A stretch of 64,000 nt of DNA, from positions 62,001 to 126,000 of the forward strand of contig NOUX01000001.1 of assembly GCA_002245855.1 (NCBI GenBank), in the 5' to 3' direction. Of the stretch, positions 9,268 to 17,816 are shown in pieces. The DNA is from Sphingobacterium cellulitidis. Its GTDB lineage: Bacteria > Bacteroidota > Bacteroidia > Sphingobacteriales > Sphingobacteriaceae. Position 1 is the stretch's first letter, and each line of letters starts with the position of its first letter. Both the position numbers and the translations under genes were made by a program. The notes below the pieces were generated by a model. The model had not been told where the DNA came from and made no database searches. It worked only from the letters and a program-made list of their open reading frames with translations.

Positions 9268-10872
9268 ATGAAGAATAATTATTTTCTGTCCATTCTGAGT
9301 GCAGCCTTATTATGGTTGGCATGGCCACCGATTCCTTATACTAGCATTTTGCTATTTATTGCCTTTGTACCTCTATTAATAGCGGTTGAAAACATAATCC
9401 GTGGGGATTATAAGCACAAAGGTCGTAAGGTATTTGGATTTGCATTCTTAACTGGAGTAATTTGGAATACAGCCTCAATTTATTGGGTTTATAATGCGAT
9501 GAATGCGTTTTTAGGCGCATTTCCATCCTTTATGATATCTCTAATTCCATTTACTCTTGCACCATTATTAATGGGATTGGTTTTTCGTCTATATTACCAA
9601 TTAAGGAAAAGGAATTCTATTCTGATCAGTTTTATGGGATTGGTTTCCTTTTGGATGGCCTATGAATATTTACATCAGAGTTGGGAATTAGCCTTTCCAT
9701 GGATGACCTTGGGCAATGGTTTTGCCAACTTCCATCAGGTTATCCAATGGTATAGTGTGACTGGGGTATATGGCGGGACCTTGTGGATTTGGGTTGCAAA
9801 TATCCTGGCATTTTTATGGTATTGGCAGCGAAAGGAGAAAATCGAAGTCTATAATCAAAAGGTATTATTGGCAATTTTTGGAGGATGGGTATTAATTCCA
9901 GCAATTGGTTCATTCATTAGCTACAGCAGTTATGAAGAACATGTAAATCCATCGGAGGTAGTAACTGTACAGCCCAATATTGATCCCTATTCAAAATGGG
10001 GACCGATTTCACCGGAGGAACAATTAAAGACCCTGACCGATCTATCTCAGAAAGTTGCTAAGCTAAATACAGAGTTTTTCATTTGGCCTGAAACAGCAAT
10101 TTCTGGTTCAAATGGGATAAATGAGGAAGAGTTCAGGGAATATGACCAATACCAGACAGTCGTTGACTTTTTAGAACCATATCATAATGGCAATGTGCTT
10201 TCAGGAATTGAGAGCTATGTCATCTATCAGGATCAAAAGACCATTACGGCAAGACCCATTGGTAATGTATTTTACGATAGTTTCAATGCTGGGGTATTAA
10301 TTGACGGCTCAAGTAAGCTACAATTTTATCACAAGTCAAAATTAGTACCTGGAGCTGAGAAAATGCCTTTTGGCAAGGCTTTAACGATCTTAACACCCTT
10401 ATTTAAACATTTTGGTGGCACCACTGGCGGATATGGAAGTCAGGCAGAGCCTTCAGTTTTTTATTCAGCAAGTGGAATTGGTGTAGCTCCCGTGATTTGT
10501 TATGAATCTATTTGGGGGAATTATGTTGCTGAATACATTAAAAAAGGCGCTCAGTTTATTGCTGTGATTACGAATGATGGTTGGTGGGGAGATACTTCAG
10601 GCAAGGACCAACACCTGCAATATGCGAAGTTACGGGCCATAGAAAATCGGCGTTGGGTGGTTCGGTCAGCCAATACGGGTATTTCAGCTTTTATCAACCA
10701 GCGAGGTGATATTGTTCAAAAGAGTTCTTGGTGGGTACCCACTGCTCTCTCCCAAGAAATAAATTTAAGTGAAGACTTGAGTTTCTATACAAAATATAGT
10801 GACTTAATAGTCTATTTTTCCTTCATAACAGGCTTATTATCAATAGGCTTAATGATTGTCAGAAAAAAATAA
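9268..10872 (+). CDS. lnt: Apolipoprotein N-acyltransferase
   Basis: Lnt adds the third acyl chain to the N-terminal Cys of lipoproteins in the inner membrane. The 534-residue protein has hydrophobic helices over about residues 1-215, a periplasmic nitrilase domain at about 225-500 and a last membrane helix at about 508-530. The catalytic triad is visible as Glu275 (WPETAISG), Lys356 (YHKSKLVP) and Cys411 (VICYES). The length is close to that of the E. coli enzyme (512). The many predicted lipoproteins in this window (phytase, S9-like, BamA-like) would be its substrates. Confidence 0.96.
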   Translation: MKNNYFLSILSAALLWLAWPPIPYTSILLFIAFVPLLIAVENIIRGDYKHKGRKVFGFAFLTGVIWNTASIYWVYNAMNAFLGAFPSFMISLIPFTLAPLLMGLVFRLYYQLRKRNSILISFMGLVSFWMAYEYLHQSWELAFPWMTLGNGFANFHQVIQWYSVTGVYGGTLWIWVANILAFLWYWQRKEKIEVYNQKVLLAIFGGWVLIPAIGSFISYSSYEEHVNPSEVVTVQPNIDPYSKWGPISPEEQLKTLTDLSQKVAKLNTEFFIWPETAISGSNGINEEEFREYDQYQTVVDFLEPYHNGNVLSGIESYVIYQDQKTITARPIGNVFYDSFNAGVLIDGSSKLQFYHKSKLVPGAEKMPFGKALTILTPLFKHFGGTTGGYGSQAEPSVFYSASGIGVAPVICYESIWGNYVAEYIKKGAQFIAVITNDGWWGDTSGKDQHLQYAKLRAIENRRWVVRSANTGISAFINQRGDIVQKSSWWVPTALSQEINLSEDLSFYTKYSDLIVYFSFITGLLSIGLMIVRKK

Positions 10873-10900
10873 ATATATCTTCTTTTTCCTATTGAATAAT

Positions 10901-10908
10901 TATATTTG
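10901..10908 (+). promoter_or_regulatory. TAnnTTTG promoter element next to the desulfurase start
   Basis: TATATTTG is a perfect Bacteroidota -7 element and ends only 5 nt before the ATG at 10914. A start point 5-7 nt downstream would give a leaderless or nearly leaderless mRNA. No -33 TTTG is evident at the usual spacing. Confidence 0.5.
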
Positions 10909-10913
10909 CCGAC

Positions 10914-12047
10914 ATGCAAGTTTATTTTGATAATGCCGCCACCACTGCCTTAGATAAGGAAGTTATTGAGGTCATGGTACAGATGTTGAATGAGAATTTC
11001 GGGAATCCCTCATCGATCCATGCACATGGTCGAGAAATGAAAACCATCGTTGAAAAAGCACGTAGATCCGTAGCTAAATTATTGAATGCATCTCCATCGG
11101 AGATATTCTTTACTTCAGGCGGTACAGAAGCTGATAACATGGCAATTGTACGAGCGATTGAAGCCTATAATATTACTCACGCAATCAGTTCACCAATAGA
11201 ACACCACGCTGTTCTTCATACTTTAGAAGAGATGGAGAAAGCCGGAAAGATTCATTTAGATCTACTTTCAGTAGATTCCAAAGGGAATGTAGACCTTGTT
11301 CAGTTAGAAGAATTACTTTCAAAGAATCCAAGAACCTTTGTTTCCTTGATGCATGCCAACAATGAACTGGGTAACCTAACGGATTTGAAAAAAGTAAGTG
11401 AGCTATGTGAGCAATTTGATGCAGTTTTCCATTCGGACACTGTTCAAACAATGGGTCATTATGCTCATGATTTATCCAATTTAAAAATTGATTTTATTAC
11501 TGGAGCAGCACACAAATTCCATGGTCCTAAAGGAGTTGGATTTTTATATATCAATAGCCGTAACAAAATTAAGCCATTGATTTATGGTGGTGCTCAGGAG
11601 CGTAATATGCGTGGGGGTACTGAAAATGTTTATGGTATTGTAGGATTGGCTAAGGCTTTGGAAATTGCCTATGCTGAAATGGAAGAGCATCAAAACTATA
11701 TTCAATCATTGAAGGATTACATGAAGGATGAGCTGATCAAAGCTATTCCAGATGTTAAATTCAATGGTGAAGTAGATGCTGACAAGTCTTTATATACGGT
11801 ATTGAATGTTTCATTACCATGTACTAACATGGGTGATATGTTATTATTCAATTTGGACATCAAAGGCGTTTCAGCTTCCGGTGGTAGCGCTTGTAGTTCA
11901 GGCTCAGAAATTGGATCGCACGTTCTTCAAGGTATCTGTGCAGATTCCAAACGACCATCAGTAAGGTTCTCATTCAGCAAATACAATACGAAAGAAGAAA
12001 TTGATTTTGCAGTTCAGATTGTCAAAGAAATCTGCGAACATAAATAA
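10914..12047 (+). CDS. Cysteine desulfurase (NifS/IscS-like)
   Basis: This 377-residue PLP-dependent class V aminotransferase turns cysteine into alanine and an enzyme-bound persulfide used for Fe-S clusters and thio-cofactors. It opens with YFDNAATTALD, has SPIEHHAVL for cofactor stacking, the PLP Lys201 in AAHKFHGPKG, RGGTENV, and the active-site Cys327 in SGGSACSSG. The loop and overall pattern fit group I (NifS/IscS) rather than SufS. No scaffold (IscU/SufU) gene is adjacent, so its dedicated acceptor is unknown; tRNA thiolation is one alternative to Fe-S work. Confidence 0.92.
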   Translation: MQVYFDNAATTALDKEVIEVMVQMLNENFGNPSSIHAHGREMKTIVEKARRSVAKLLNASPSEIFFTSGGTEADNMAIVRAIEAYNITHAISSPIEHHAVLHTLEEMEKAGKIHLDLLSVDSKGNVDLVQLEELLSKNPRTFVSLMHANNELGNLTDLKKVSELCEQFDAVFHSDTVQTMGHYAHDLSNLKIDFITGAAHKFHGPKGVGFLYINSRNKIKPLIYGGAQERNMRGGTENVYGIVGLAKALEIAYAEMEEHQNYIQSLKDYMKDELIKAIPDVKFNGEVDADKSLYTVLNVSLPCTNMGDMLLFNLDIKGVSASGGSACSSGSEIGSHVLQGICADSKRPSVRFSFSKYNTKEEIDFAVQIVKEICEHK

Positions 12048-12050
12048 TCG

Positions 12051-12081
12051 AAAAGAGCTGTCAGAAATGGCAGCTCTTTTT
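12051..12081. terminator. Bidirectional terminator between convergent genes
   Basis: The stem AGAGCTGTCA/TGGCAGCTCT (one wobble) with loop GAAA is flanked by A and T runs. It serves the desulfurase gene on the plus strand and the small lipocalin-like gene on the minus strand, whose stop overlaps its edge. Confidence 0.85.
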
Positions 12082-12661
12082 ACTTGTCCTTGTGCAGCCT
12101 TACAAGTATAAAGTCATGACCTTTCTTAAGAGAAAGATGCATTTCATCATCTGCTAGATATAGAACCTGGAAGGTTGTAAGATGCTTATTAGTAGAATCA
12201 TTCAGGATAAGCTTTGCATCTTCTAAGTCCAATTCCCAATTGGCTTTAATGGTTTGGTTATAGGATTCATCATAGACCATTTGTTGGCATCCAGAATCAA
12301 AAGAGTTTTTCTTATAAAACTGTTTTTCATAAATCTCGGCTTTCGCATCGGCTTTAAAATTTATCTTAAAATATTCCAAACGTTGTTCAATCTTACTTAG
12401 TTTATCGGAACAAGGTTTTTCGATGGAATTGAAGGTGATTAATTTATTGATTTGATTTATTTGGGAGTAATCGAAACTTGAGAGTTCACCTTTTGGTTTA
12501 ATGTTACTATCGTAGTATTCGTAAGCAGTCCAATGACCGACAATTTGATGAACCAATTCATAGGAATCTTTCTTTTCACTCAACAGCTGAAATAGTGGTC
12601 CAAAACCAATCAACAGCAATAAAAAAAGGGGCAAAATAAAAAAGGAATATTTGGTTTTCAT
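12080..12661 (-). CDS. Membrane-anchored lipocalin-like protein of unknown function
   Basis: The ATG at 12661 (MKTKYSFF) is preferred over 12685 because a signal-anchor begins there: positive residues, then FFILPLFLLLLIGFGPLFQLL. The mature part of about 165 residues starts with IVGHWTAYEYYDS, the opening pattern of lipocalin-like beta-barrel domains, and contains two Cys (in EKPCSDK and DSGCQQM) that may pair. No catalytic motif was seen. The gene is monocistronic and ends in the bidirectional terminator. A 20-bp perfect palindrome overlaps its probable promoter, so it appears to be under specific repression or activation. Confidence 0.65.
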   Translation of the reverse strand: MKTKYSFFILPLFLLLLIGFGPLFQLLSEKKDSYELVHQIVGHWTAYEYYDSNIKPKGELSSFDYSQINQINKLITFNSIEKPCSDKLSKIEQRLEYFKINFKADAKAEIYEKQFYKKNSFDSGCQQMVYDESYNQTIKANWELDLEDAKLILNDSTNKHLTTFQVLYLADDEMHLSLKKGHDFILVRLHKDK

Positions 12662-12707
12662 GAATTCATCATTAGTGCTTACCAAATATAAATAACCGAT
12701 AACAATG

Positions 12708-12731
12708 CAAAAATACCTAGTACTAGGTATT
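12708..12731 (-). promoter_or_regulatory. TAnnTTTG promoter overlapped by 20-bp perfect palindrome
   Basis: On the minus strand 12715-12708 reads TATTTTTG, a perfect -7 element, 46 bp upstream of the ATG at 12661. It overlaps the palindrome at 12712-12731, whose half-site AATACCTAGT is followed by its exact complement. A palindrome covering the core promoter is the usual geometry of a repressor operator (for example TetR- or MarR-type). The cognate regulator is not identifiable in the window. Confidence 0.6.
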
Positions 12732-12783
12732 CATGTAATTCAATAAATAATCAAAAACAACGGGACTACTCTAGTTTGGGCAT

Positions 12784-12811
12784 TAAAAAAGACCTGTCGA
12801 AAACAGGTCTT
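12784..12811 (-). terminator. Terminator of the NlpE-like gene
   Basis: The stem AAGACCTGT/ACAGGTCTT (12789-12797 and 12803-12811) overlaps the stop codon of the NlpE-like gene. On the minus strand it is followed by a T-run. Confidence 0.85.
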
Positions 12812-13226
12812 AATTTATTTTTTGAAGGATATATTTTTCAGCGAGATCGCCTTTAATTTCTTTTCCGGCGAGATCTAACTGATTTAATTGTCCTTTAGAG
12901 ATTTTGAAGCTATAATCGACATTCTCCAAACTCAAAATGTCTTTATTAATTTTCCATTTACCGGTACTTTCAAACACCTCGCTACTTTTGCCAACATATT
13001 CATAGCGCATGGAGTAAGTTTTATTTTTATCCAGATTTAGCACTGTCGCAATTGTAGTACAATCAGCACAGGGTAATTTCCCTTCATAGGTGCCTACTAT
13101 TGCGATTCCTTTGATAGCATTATCTTCGGAACCAACAAGTTGATTGACATTGGACTTGTTATTTATACAACTAAATCCAAAAATCAAGATGATGACTCCT
13201 ATTAATGACAATGTTAAAGCTCGCAT
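12810..13226 (-). CDS. NlpE N-terminal-domain lipoprotein
   Basis: This 138-residue lipoprotein has a signal ending in FGFSC (Cys20). The mature part contains GTYEGKLPCADC followed by a beta-barrel with LNLDKNKTYSMRYEYVGK, the signature of the NlpE N-terminal domain, where CxxC sits in the first strands. E. coli NlpE is an outer-membrane lipoprotein linked to copper tolerance and Cpx surface/redox sensing. This one has only the N-terminal domain and there is no Cpx homologue beside it, so its role here is open: periplasmic stress or lipoprotein-trafficking sensor, or simple metal binding. Confidence 0.8.
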   Translation of the reverse strand: MRALTLSLIGVIILIFGFSCINNKSNVNQLVGSEDNAIKGIAIVGTYEGKLPCADCTTIATVLNLDKNKTYSMRYEYVGKSSEVFESTGKWKINKDILSLENVDYSFKISKGQLNQLDLAGKEIKGDLAEKYILQKIN

Positions 13227-13294
13227 AGTTAAATTCTATACCTAATAAAAAAACAAAAAAGATACCACAATTCTGTTTTTTATAAAATTTAACA

Positions 13295-13627
13295 TTAATC
13301 TTCGTCGTCAAGTAATCCTTGAGCTAATAAGAGGGCGTTTTTCAGTTCGCCTAAAGCGTGGAAATTTCTTTTTTGTTGTGCGATTTGGATTCCTTTTTCA
13401 TAGATTTCAATACCTGCATCTTTTTCATTTTCAGCTTCTAAGAACTTTCCGAAATGATAGTAGGTGCCGACATAATCAGGGTGAGCTTCCAATAAATCTT
13501 CAAAGCCTTTTCTTGCATTTTGCTTATCCCCCAATTTCAAGAATTCCATGGTCAGGGCATACTTCAGGAAAGGATCATTTGGACTTTCATTTAAGAAATC
13601 CTGTAATTGTTCGAGTCTACTTTGCAT
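13295..13627 (-). CDS. Small tetratricopeptide-repeat protein
   Basis: The ATG at 13627 gives 110 residues (MQSRLEQLQDFL); the TTG two codons upstream is less likely. Three TPR-like helix pairs are visible: NDPFLKYALTMEFLKLGD, ARKGFEDLLEAHPDYVGTYYHFGKFLE and AGIEIYEKGIQIAQQK. The tail LLDDED is acidic. It is cytosolic, with no signal, and probably a scaffold for protein contacts. A TACTTTTG box lies just 3 bp upstream of the ATG on the minus strand (13631-13638), hinting at a leaderless transcript. Confidence 0.75.
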   Translation of the reverse strand: MQSRLEQLQDFLNESPNDPFLKYALTMEFLKLGDKQNARKGFEDLLEAHPDYVGTYYHFGKFLEAENEKDAGIEIYEKGIQIAQQKRNFHALGELKNALLLAQGLLDDED

Positions 13628-13870
13628 AGACAAAAGTAAATAATATTTGGGAATGGTTTAGGGTCAGGTAATAAAGTAAAATTTACTATGCTAGCATAGA
13701 AAATGACAAATCCATGACTATTGGTTTTTTATCCTTTTTGTTGCCATGTTTTAAATTTTAGAAGGAATATTTGTTGTTATTTTAAATATTTATCAAAATA
13801 TAAATTAAATAATTAAAATTTTATCAATTAACAAATATTAGCGCAGATAAGAAAACGATGAATTCTTGGC

Positions 13871-13901
13871 TTTGAAATGCTCGTTAATTAATGTAGGTTT
13901 G
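13871..13901 (+). promoter_or_regulatory. Promoter of etfBA
   Basis: TTTG at 13871-13874, a 19-nt spacer and TAGGTTTG at 13894-13901 match the Bacteroidota consensus TTTG-N19-TAnnTTTG. Transcription would start about 12 nt before the etfB ATG at 13919. This is the best full promoter match in the window. The upstream gap 13639-13870 is AT-rich and shows nothing else. Confidence 0.7.
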
Positions 13902-13918
13902 TGTAAAACGTAAGAATT

Positions 13919-14650
13919 ATGAGAATATTAGTATGTATAAGTAATGTCCCAGACACCACTTCAAAAATAACATTCAGCAACGATAATACAGTTTTTAATA
14001 GTAATGGTATTCAGTATATCATTAATCCATATGATGAGATTGCTTTATCCAAGGCAGTTGAGTTGGCAGAGGGCGGAAAAGGTACTGTCACAGTAATCAA
14101 TGTTGGCGATGCGAGTACAGAGCCTACGATTAGAAAGGCATTGGCTATTGGTGCTGATGATGCGGTTCGCATTAACTCACAGCCTAGAGATGCATGGTTT
14201 GTGGCCAACCAGATTGCCAATTATGCTAAGGAGCAGAATTTTGATTTGATCTTAACAGGTCGTGAATCCATAGATTATAACGGTGCGCAGGTTGCTGCAT
14301 TATTAGGTGAATTATTGAATTTACCATCGGTTTCAATCGCGAAGAAACTAGATATCCAAGACAACAATGCGACCATCGATAGAGAAATCGAAGGTGGTAA
14401 GGAAGTATTAACGGTGTCCTTGCCTGTTGTAGTTGGTACAGCAGAAGGCGTTGCGGAGCCAAAGATTCCAAATATGCGTGGTATCATGGGCGCAAGAACA
14501 AAACCTTTGCAGGTAATAGAGCCGATCACGGTGAATGAATTATCGAGCATTTCGAAATTTGAATCCCCTGCTCCACGTGGTGCAGTGAAATTGGTGGAAG
14601 ATGTGGACCAATTGGTTCAATTATTACACAGTGAAGCAAAAGTTATTTAA
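13919..14650 (+). CDS. etfB: Electron transfer flavoprotein, beta subunit
   Basis: This 243-residue ETF beta subunit pairs with EtfA to carry electrons from acyl-CoA dehydrogenases (fatty-acid or amino-acid oxidation) to the quinone pool through ETF dehydrogenase. Visible family segments are YIINPYDEIALSKAVEL, IRKALAIGADDAVRI, LILTGRESIDYNGAQVAALLGELL and the AMP-binding C-terminal region GVAEPKIPNMRGIMGARTKP. The length matches the family (about 245-260). It is followed by etfA after 24 bp. No dehydrogenase gene is adjacent. Confidence 0.95.
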   Translation: MRILVCISNVPDTTSKITFSNDNTVFNSNGIQYIINPYDEIALSKAVELAEGGKGTVTVINVGDASTEPTIRKALAIGADDAVRINSQPRDAWFVANQIANYAKEQNFDLILTGRESIDYNGAQVAALLGELLNLPSVSIAKKLDIQDNNATIDREIEGGKEVLTVSLPVVVGTAEGVAEPKIPNMRGIMGARTKPLQVIEPITVNELSSISKFESPAPRGAVKLVEDVDQLVQLLHSEAKVI

Positions 14651-14674
14651 TTCATTTATCCTTAAGAAATTATC

Positions 14675-15649
14675 ATGGCAATTTTAGTATATATTGAAAA
14701 TACAGATGGAGTATTAAAGAAGTCAGCATTTGAGGTTGCATCTTATGCAAAAGCTATTGCTGATCAGTCAGGCGATTCTGTGACTGCACTTTCCATTGGA
14801 AATGTAGAGAAATCAGAGTTGGAAAAACTAGGAAAATACGGAGTGTCCAAAGTGTTGGATGCTAATCAAGATAAATTAAAGAGTTTTGTCAATAAAGCTT
14901 ACGCTTCGATCATTGCTTCGGCAGCGAAGCAGGAGGGCGCCAAAGTCGTAGTGCTTTCAAACTCTTTCAGCGGAAAAGGATTGGGACCGAGAGTTGCTGC
15001 GAAATTAGATGCTGGATTTGCAGACGGAGCGATTAACTTACCTACCTTCAATGGAGAGCAAATGGAAGTTAAGAAAACTGCGTTTTCAAATAAGGCATTT
15101 GCAACAGAGGTCATCAGTTCAGCTGTAAAAGTAATTGCTGTAAACCCGAATGCCTTTGAATTGAAGGAAAATGCAGGGTCGGTAGAAATCGTGGATTTCA
15201 CTCCAGAATTACAGGATCAAGACTTTAATGTTATGGTTAAGGAGATTGTTCGTGCAACGGATAAGATTTCATTACCAGAGGCAGAGATTGTTGTATCAGC
15301 CGGTAGAGGGATGAAAGGTCCTGAGAACTGGGGAATGATCGAGGAATTGGCTGAAGTATTAGGTGCAGCTACAGCATGTTCAAAACCAGTTTCCGATGCA
15401 GGTTGGAGACCACATTCAGAGCACGTAGGACAGACAGGAATTGTTGTAAGTCCAAATTTGTATATTGCAATTGGTATTTCAGGAGCGATTCAGCATTTAG
15501 CTGGGGTTAGCTCGTCGAAAAACATCGTAGTAATCAACAAAGATCCGGAGGCACCCTTCTTTAAGGTTGCGGATTATGGGATTGTTGGGGACGCGTTTGA
15601 AATCGTACCCAAGTTGACAGAAGCGATTAAAAACATTAAAAACAACTAG
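14675..15649 (+). CDS. etfA: Electron transfer flavoprotein, alpha subunit
   Basis: This 324-residue alpha subunit binds the redox-active FAD in its C-terminal domain. The diagnostic run is SAGRGMKGPENWGMIEEL (about 208-225), then SDAGWRPHSEHVGQTG, YIAIGISGAIQHLAG and NKDPEAPFFKVADYGIVGD. The N-terminal domain I contacts EtfB. Together with etfB it forms a two-gene operon ending in a strong terminator at 15671-15709. Confidence 0.96.
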   Translation: MAILVYIENTDGVLKKSAFEVASYAKAIADQSGDSVTALSIGNVEKSELEKLGKYGVSKVLDANQDKLKSFVNKAYASIIASAAKQEGAKVVVLSNSFSGKGLGPRVAAKLDAGFADGAINLPTFNGEQMEVKKTAFSNKAFATEVISSAVKVIAVNPNAFELKENAGSVEIVDFTPELQDQDFNVMVKEIVRATDKISLPEAEIVVSAGRGMKGPENWGMIEELAEVLGAATACSKPVSDAGWRPHSEHVGQTGIVVSPNLYIAIGISGAIQHLAGVSSSKNIVVINKDPEAPFFKVADYGIVGDAFEIVPKLTEAIKNIKNN

Positions 15650-15670
15650 GAATAACTAAACAATGAACGA

Positions 15671-15709
15671 GTGGCCTTGCCTAAAAAAACGCAGGGTCAC
15701 TTTTTTTTT
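15671..15709 (+). terminator. Terminator of etfBA
   Basis: The arms GTGGCCTTGC (15671-15680) and GCAGGGTCAC (15691-15700) pair over 10 bp with two G.T wobbles. Nine T follow directly. Confidence 0.9.
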
Positions 15710-15735
15710 GCTGTTAATATTCCCATCTTTGTAAT

Positions 15736-15747
15736 CACGTTAACGTG
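15736..15747 (+). promoter_or_regulatory. 12-bp perfect palindrome before the bifunctional-nuclease gene
   Basis: CACGTTAACGTG is a perfect dyad ending 6 bp before the ATG at 15754. It lies where an operator or a start-proximal hairpin would act. A near-consensus CATCTTTG box is at 15724-15731. The binding protein is unknown. Confidence 0.35.
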
Positions 15748-15753
15748 TTATCG

Positions 15754-16419
15754 ATGAAGAAAATCAAGTTAGATATCGTAGGCTTATCCTATAGCCAGAC
15801 GCAGTCAGGAGCATACGCTCTTGTCCTAGGAGAGGTAGGAGGAAACCGTAGACTACCTGTTATCATTGGTGGTTTTGAGGCTCAATCCATTGCCGTAGAA
15901 ATTGAAAAAATGACTCCTAGCAGGCCACTAACGCATGATTTATTCAAATCATTTGCAGAAACTTTCAAAATAAAACTCGAAGAAGTACTGATTTATAACC
16001 TGGTAGATGGAATTTTCTTTGCCAAATTAATCTGTACCGATGGCGAGCAAACCTCCGAAATCGATGCACGGACTTCTGACGCAGTAGCTTTGGCTGTACG
16101 CTTTGAATGTCCAATTTATACCTACGATTTCATCATGAATACAGCTGGTATTGTCATTGAGGGCAATGATTTTGCCTTTTTGGAGAACATTGAGAACGTT
16201 GGCAATTACAAACAATCTGAAAATCCTAGCGAGGAGAAAGAACACGAAAGTGTTGAAAAAGAAAAAGAGAAAGAAAAAGAACCAGCAAAGAACAAACCAT
16301 CACCCTACGCCTCATTAACGCTGGAACAACTTGAAAAAACCCTAGAAAAGGCTATCGAGAATGAACAATACGAGACAGCTGCCAAAATTAGGGACGAAAT
16401 AGAAAAGCGAAAATCATAA
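15754..16419 (+). CDS. Bifunctional nuclease-family protein with UVR motif
   Basis: The ATG at 15754 gives 221 residues (MKKIKLDIVGLSYS); the in-frame GTG at 15745 lies inside the palindrome and is unlikely. Residues 1-135 form the BFN (DUF151) domain, with LPVIIGGFEAQSIAVEIE, RPLTHDLFKSF and EIDARTSDAVALAVRFECPIY. A Glu/Lys-rich linker (about 150-180) leads to a UvrB/UvrC-type UVR helical hairpin (LEQLEKTLEKAIENEQYETAAKIRDEIEKR; about 190-219, named here by its pattern). Plant and bacterial relatives show DNase/RNase activity. nupG follows 32 bp later. Confidence 0.88.
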   Translation: MKKIKLDIVGLSYSQTQSGAYALVLGEVGGNRRLPVIIGGFEAQSIAVEIEKMTPSRPLTHDLFKSFAETFKIKLEEVLIYNLVDGIFFAKLICTDGEQTSEIDARTSDAVALAVRFECPIYTYDFIMNTAGIVIEGNDFAFLENIENVGNYKQSENPSEEKEHESVEKEKEKEKEPAKNKPSPYASLTLEQLEKTLEKAIENEQYETAAKIRDEIEKRKS

Positions 16420-16451
16420 TTTCTACCTAAAACATCCATAACAAAAATACG

Positions 16452-17810
16452 ATGTCAATTAAACTGAGGTTAACAATCATGAACTTCCTACAATTTTTCG
16501 TTTGGGGAGCATGGTTGATTACAATTGCAAACTATTGGTTTGGGACTAAAAATTGGGGAGGTACCGAGTTTGGTGCTATTTTCTCAACCATGGGGATTGC
16601 ATCATTATTCATGCCTACGCTGATGGGAATCATTGCGGACCGCTGGATCAATGCAGAAAAATTATATGTTGCTCTACACTTACTGTATGCCGCATGTTTG
16701 ATTTATCTGGCACAAGTCCAGGATCCTAGCTCCTTCTTCACGGTCATGTTATTAAGCATGTGTTGTTATATGCCTACGCTGGCCTTATCCAACTCCATTG
16801 CTTATACCGCATTAAATCAAGGGAATTACGACTTGATTAAAGCCTTCCCTCCTATTCGGGTTTGGGGAACAGTTGGATTTATCGCAGCGATGTGGATGAC
16901 CAACCTAAGTGGCAGTAAAGCAACCGAAGGTCAATTCTATATTGCTGCCGGAGGTTCCATCCTATTGGGAATCTATTCGATTTTCAACCTGCCTAAATGC
17001 CCTCCTCAAAGAAATATTAAAGAAAACGCCAGTATATCGGAATTGTTGGGCTTGGAAGCATTCAAACTTTTCGGCAATTTCAAAATGGCCATGTTCTTTG
17101 TATTTTCCATGTTTCTAGGAGCAGCATTGCAACTTACAAATGCCTATGGAGATGTATTTTTGGACGAATTCAAGTTTTTCCCTAAATACGTAGACTCCTT
17201 CGTTGTTAAATATTCGACAATCATTATGTCGATTTCCCAGATTTCAGAAACCTTGTTCATCCTTGCTATTCCATTCTTCTTGAAGAAATTCGGGATCAAG
17301 CAGGTTATGCTGATTGCAATGGTTGCCTGGGTATTGCGCTTTGGATTGTTCGCTTATGGAAATCCTTCATCAGGTTTATGGATGATCATTCTTTCCTGTG
17401 TGGTCTATGGAATGGCATTTGACTTTTTCAATATCTCAGGCTCCTTATTTGTGGAGACCAATACCAATAACAAAATTCGTTCTTCGGCTCAAGGATTGTT
17501 CATGATGATGACGAACGGTTTTGGGGCTGTTTTTGGCTCTTGGGTATCGGGATGGATCATTGATAGGTTTTACACCCTATCGTTTACTGACAGCTCTTCT
17601 TTGGCTCAATTTTTAGATACTACAGCCGATAACAGTAGTCTCCAAAATTTCATTACTTCCAGAGGGGTCTCTGTAAGCAATGGAATCTTTGATCAGGTTA
17701 TCCACTTGAAAGATTGGCATCATATCTGGCTAGCCTTTGCTTTATATACACTCGTAATTGCTATTCTCTTTGCAGTTTTGTTTAGACATAAACATGAAAC
17801 GCAAGCGTAG
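16452..17810 (+). CDS. nupG: Nucleoside:H+ symporter, NupG family
   Basis: This 452-residue, 12-helix major-facilitator protein is clearly similar to E. coli NupG: FLQFFVWGAWLITI (helix 1), GIASLFMPTLMGIIADRW, CYMPTLALSNSIAY and FPPIRVWGTVGFIAAMW. NupG takes up purine and pyrimidine nucleosides with protons. It lies 32 bp after the bifunctional-nuclease gene and may be co-transcribed, joining possible nucleic-acid breakdown to nucleoside uptake; that link is inference. A hairpin terminator lies about 117 bp downstream. Confidence 0.92.
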   Translation: MSIKLRLTIMNFLQFFVWGAWLITIANYWFGTKNWGGTEFGAIFSTMGIASLFMPTLMGIIADRWINAEKLYVALHLLYAACLIYLAQVQDPSSFFTVMLLSMCCYMPTLALSNSIAYTALNQGNYDLIKAFPPIRVWGTVGFIAAMWMTNLSGSKATEGQFYIAAGGSILLGIYSIFNLPKCPPQRNIKENASISELLGLEAFKLFGNFKMAMFFVFSMFLGAALQLTNAYGDVFLDEFKFFPKYVDSFVVKYSTIIMSISQISETLFILAIPFFLKKFGIKQVMLIAMVAWVLRFGLFAYGNPSSGLWMIILSCVVYGMAFDFFNISGSLFVETNTNNKIRSSAQGLFMMMTNGFGAVFGSWVSGWIIDRFYTLSFTDSSSLAQFLDTTADNSSLQNFITSRGVSVSNGIFDQVIHLKDWHHIWLAFALYTLVIAILFAVLFRHKHETQA

Positions 17811-17816
17811 TAGCAA

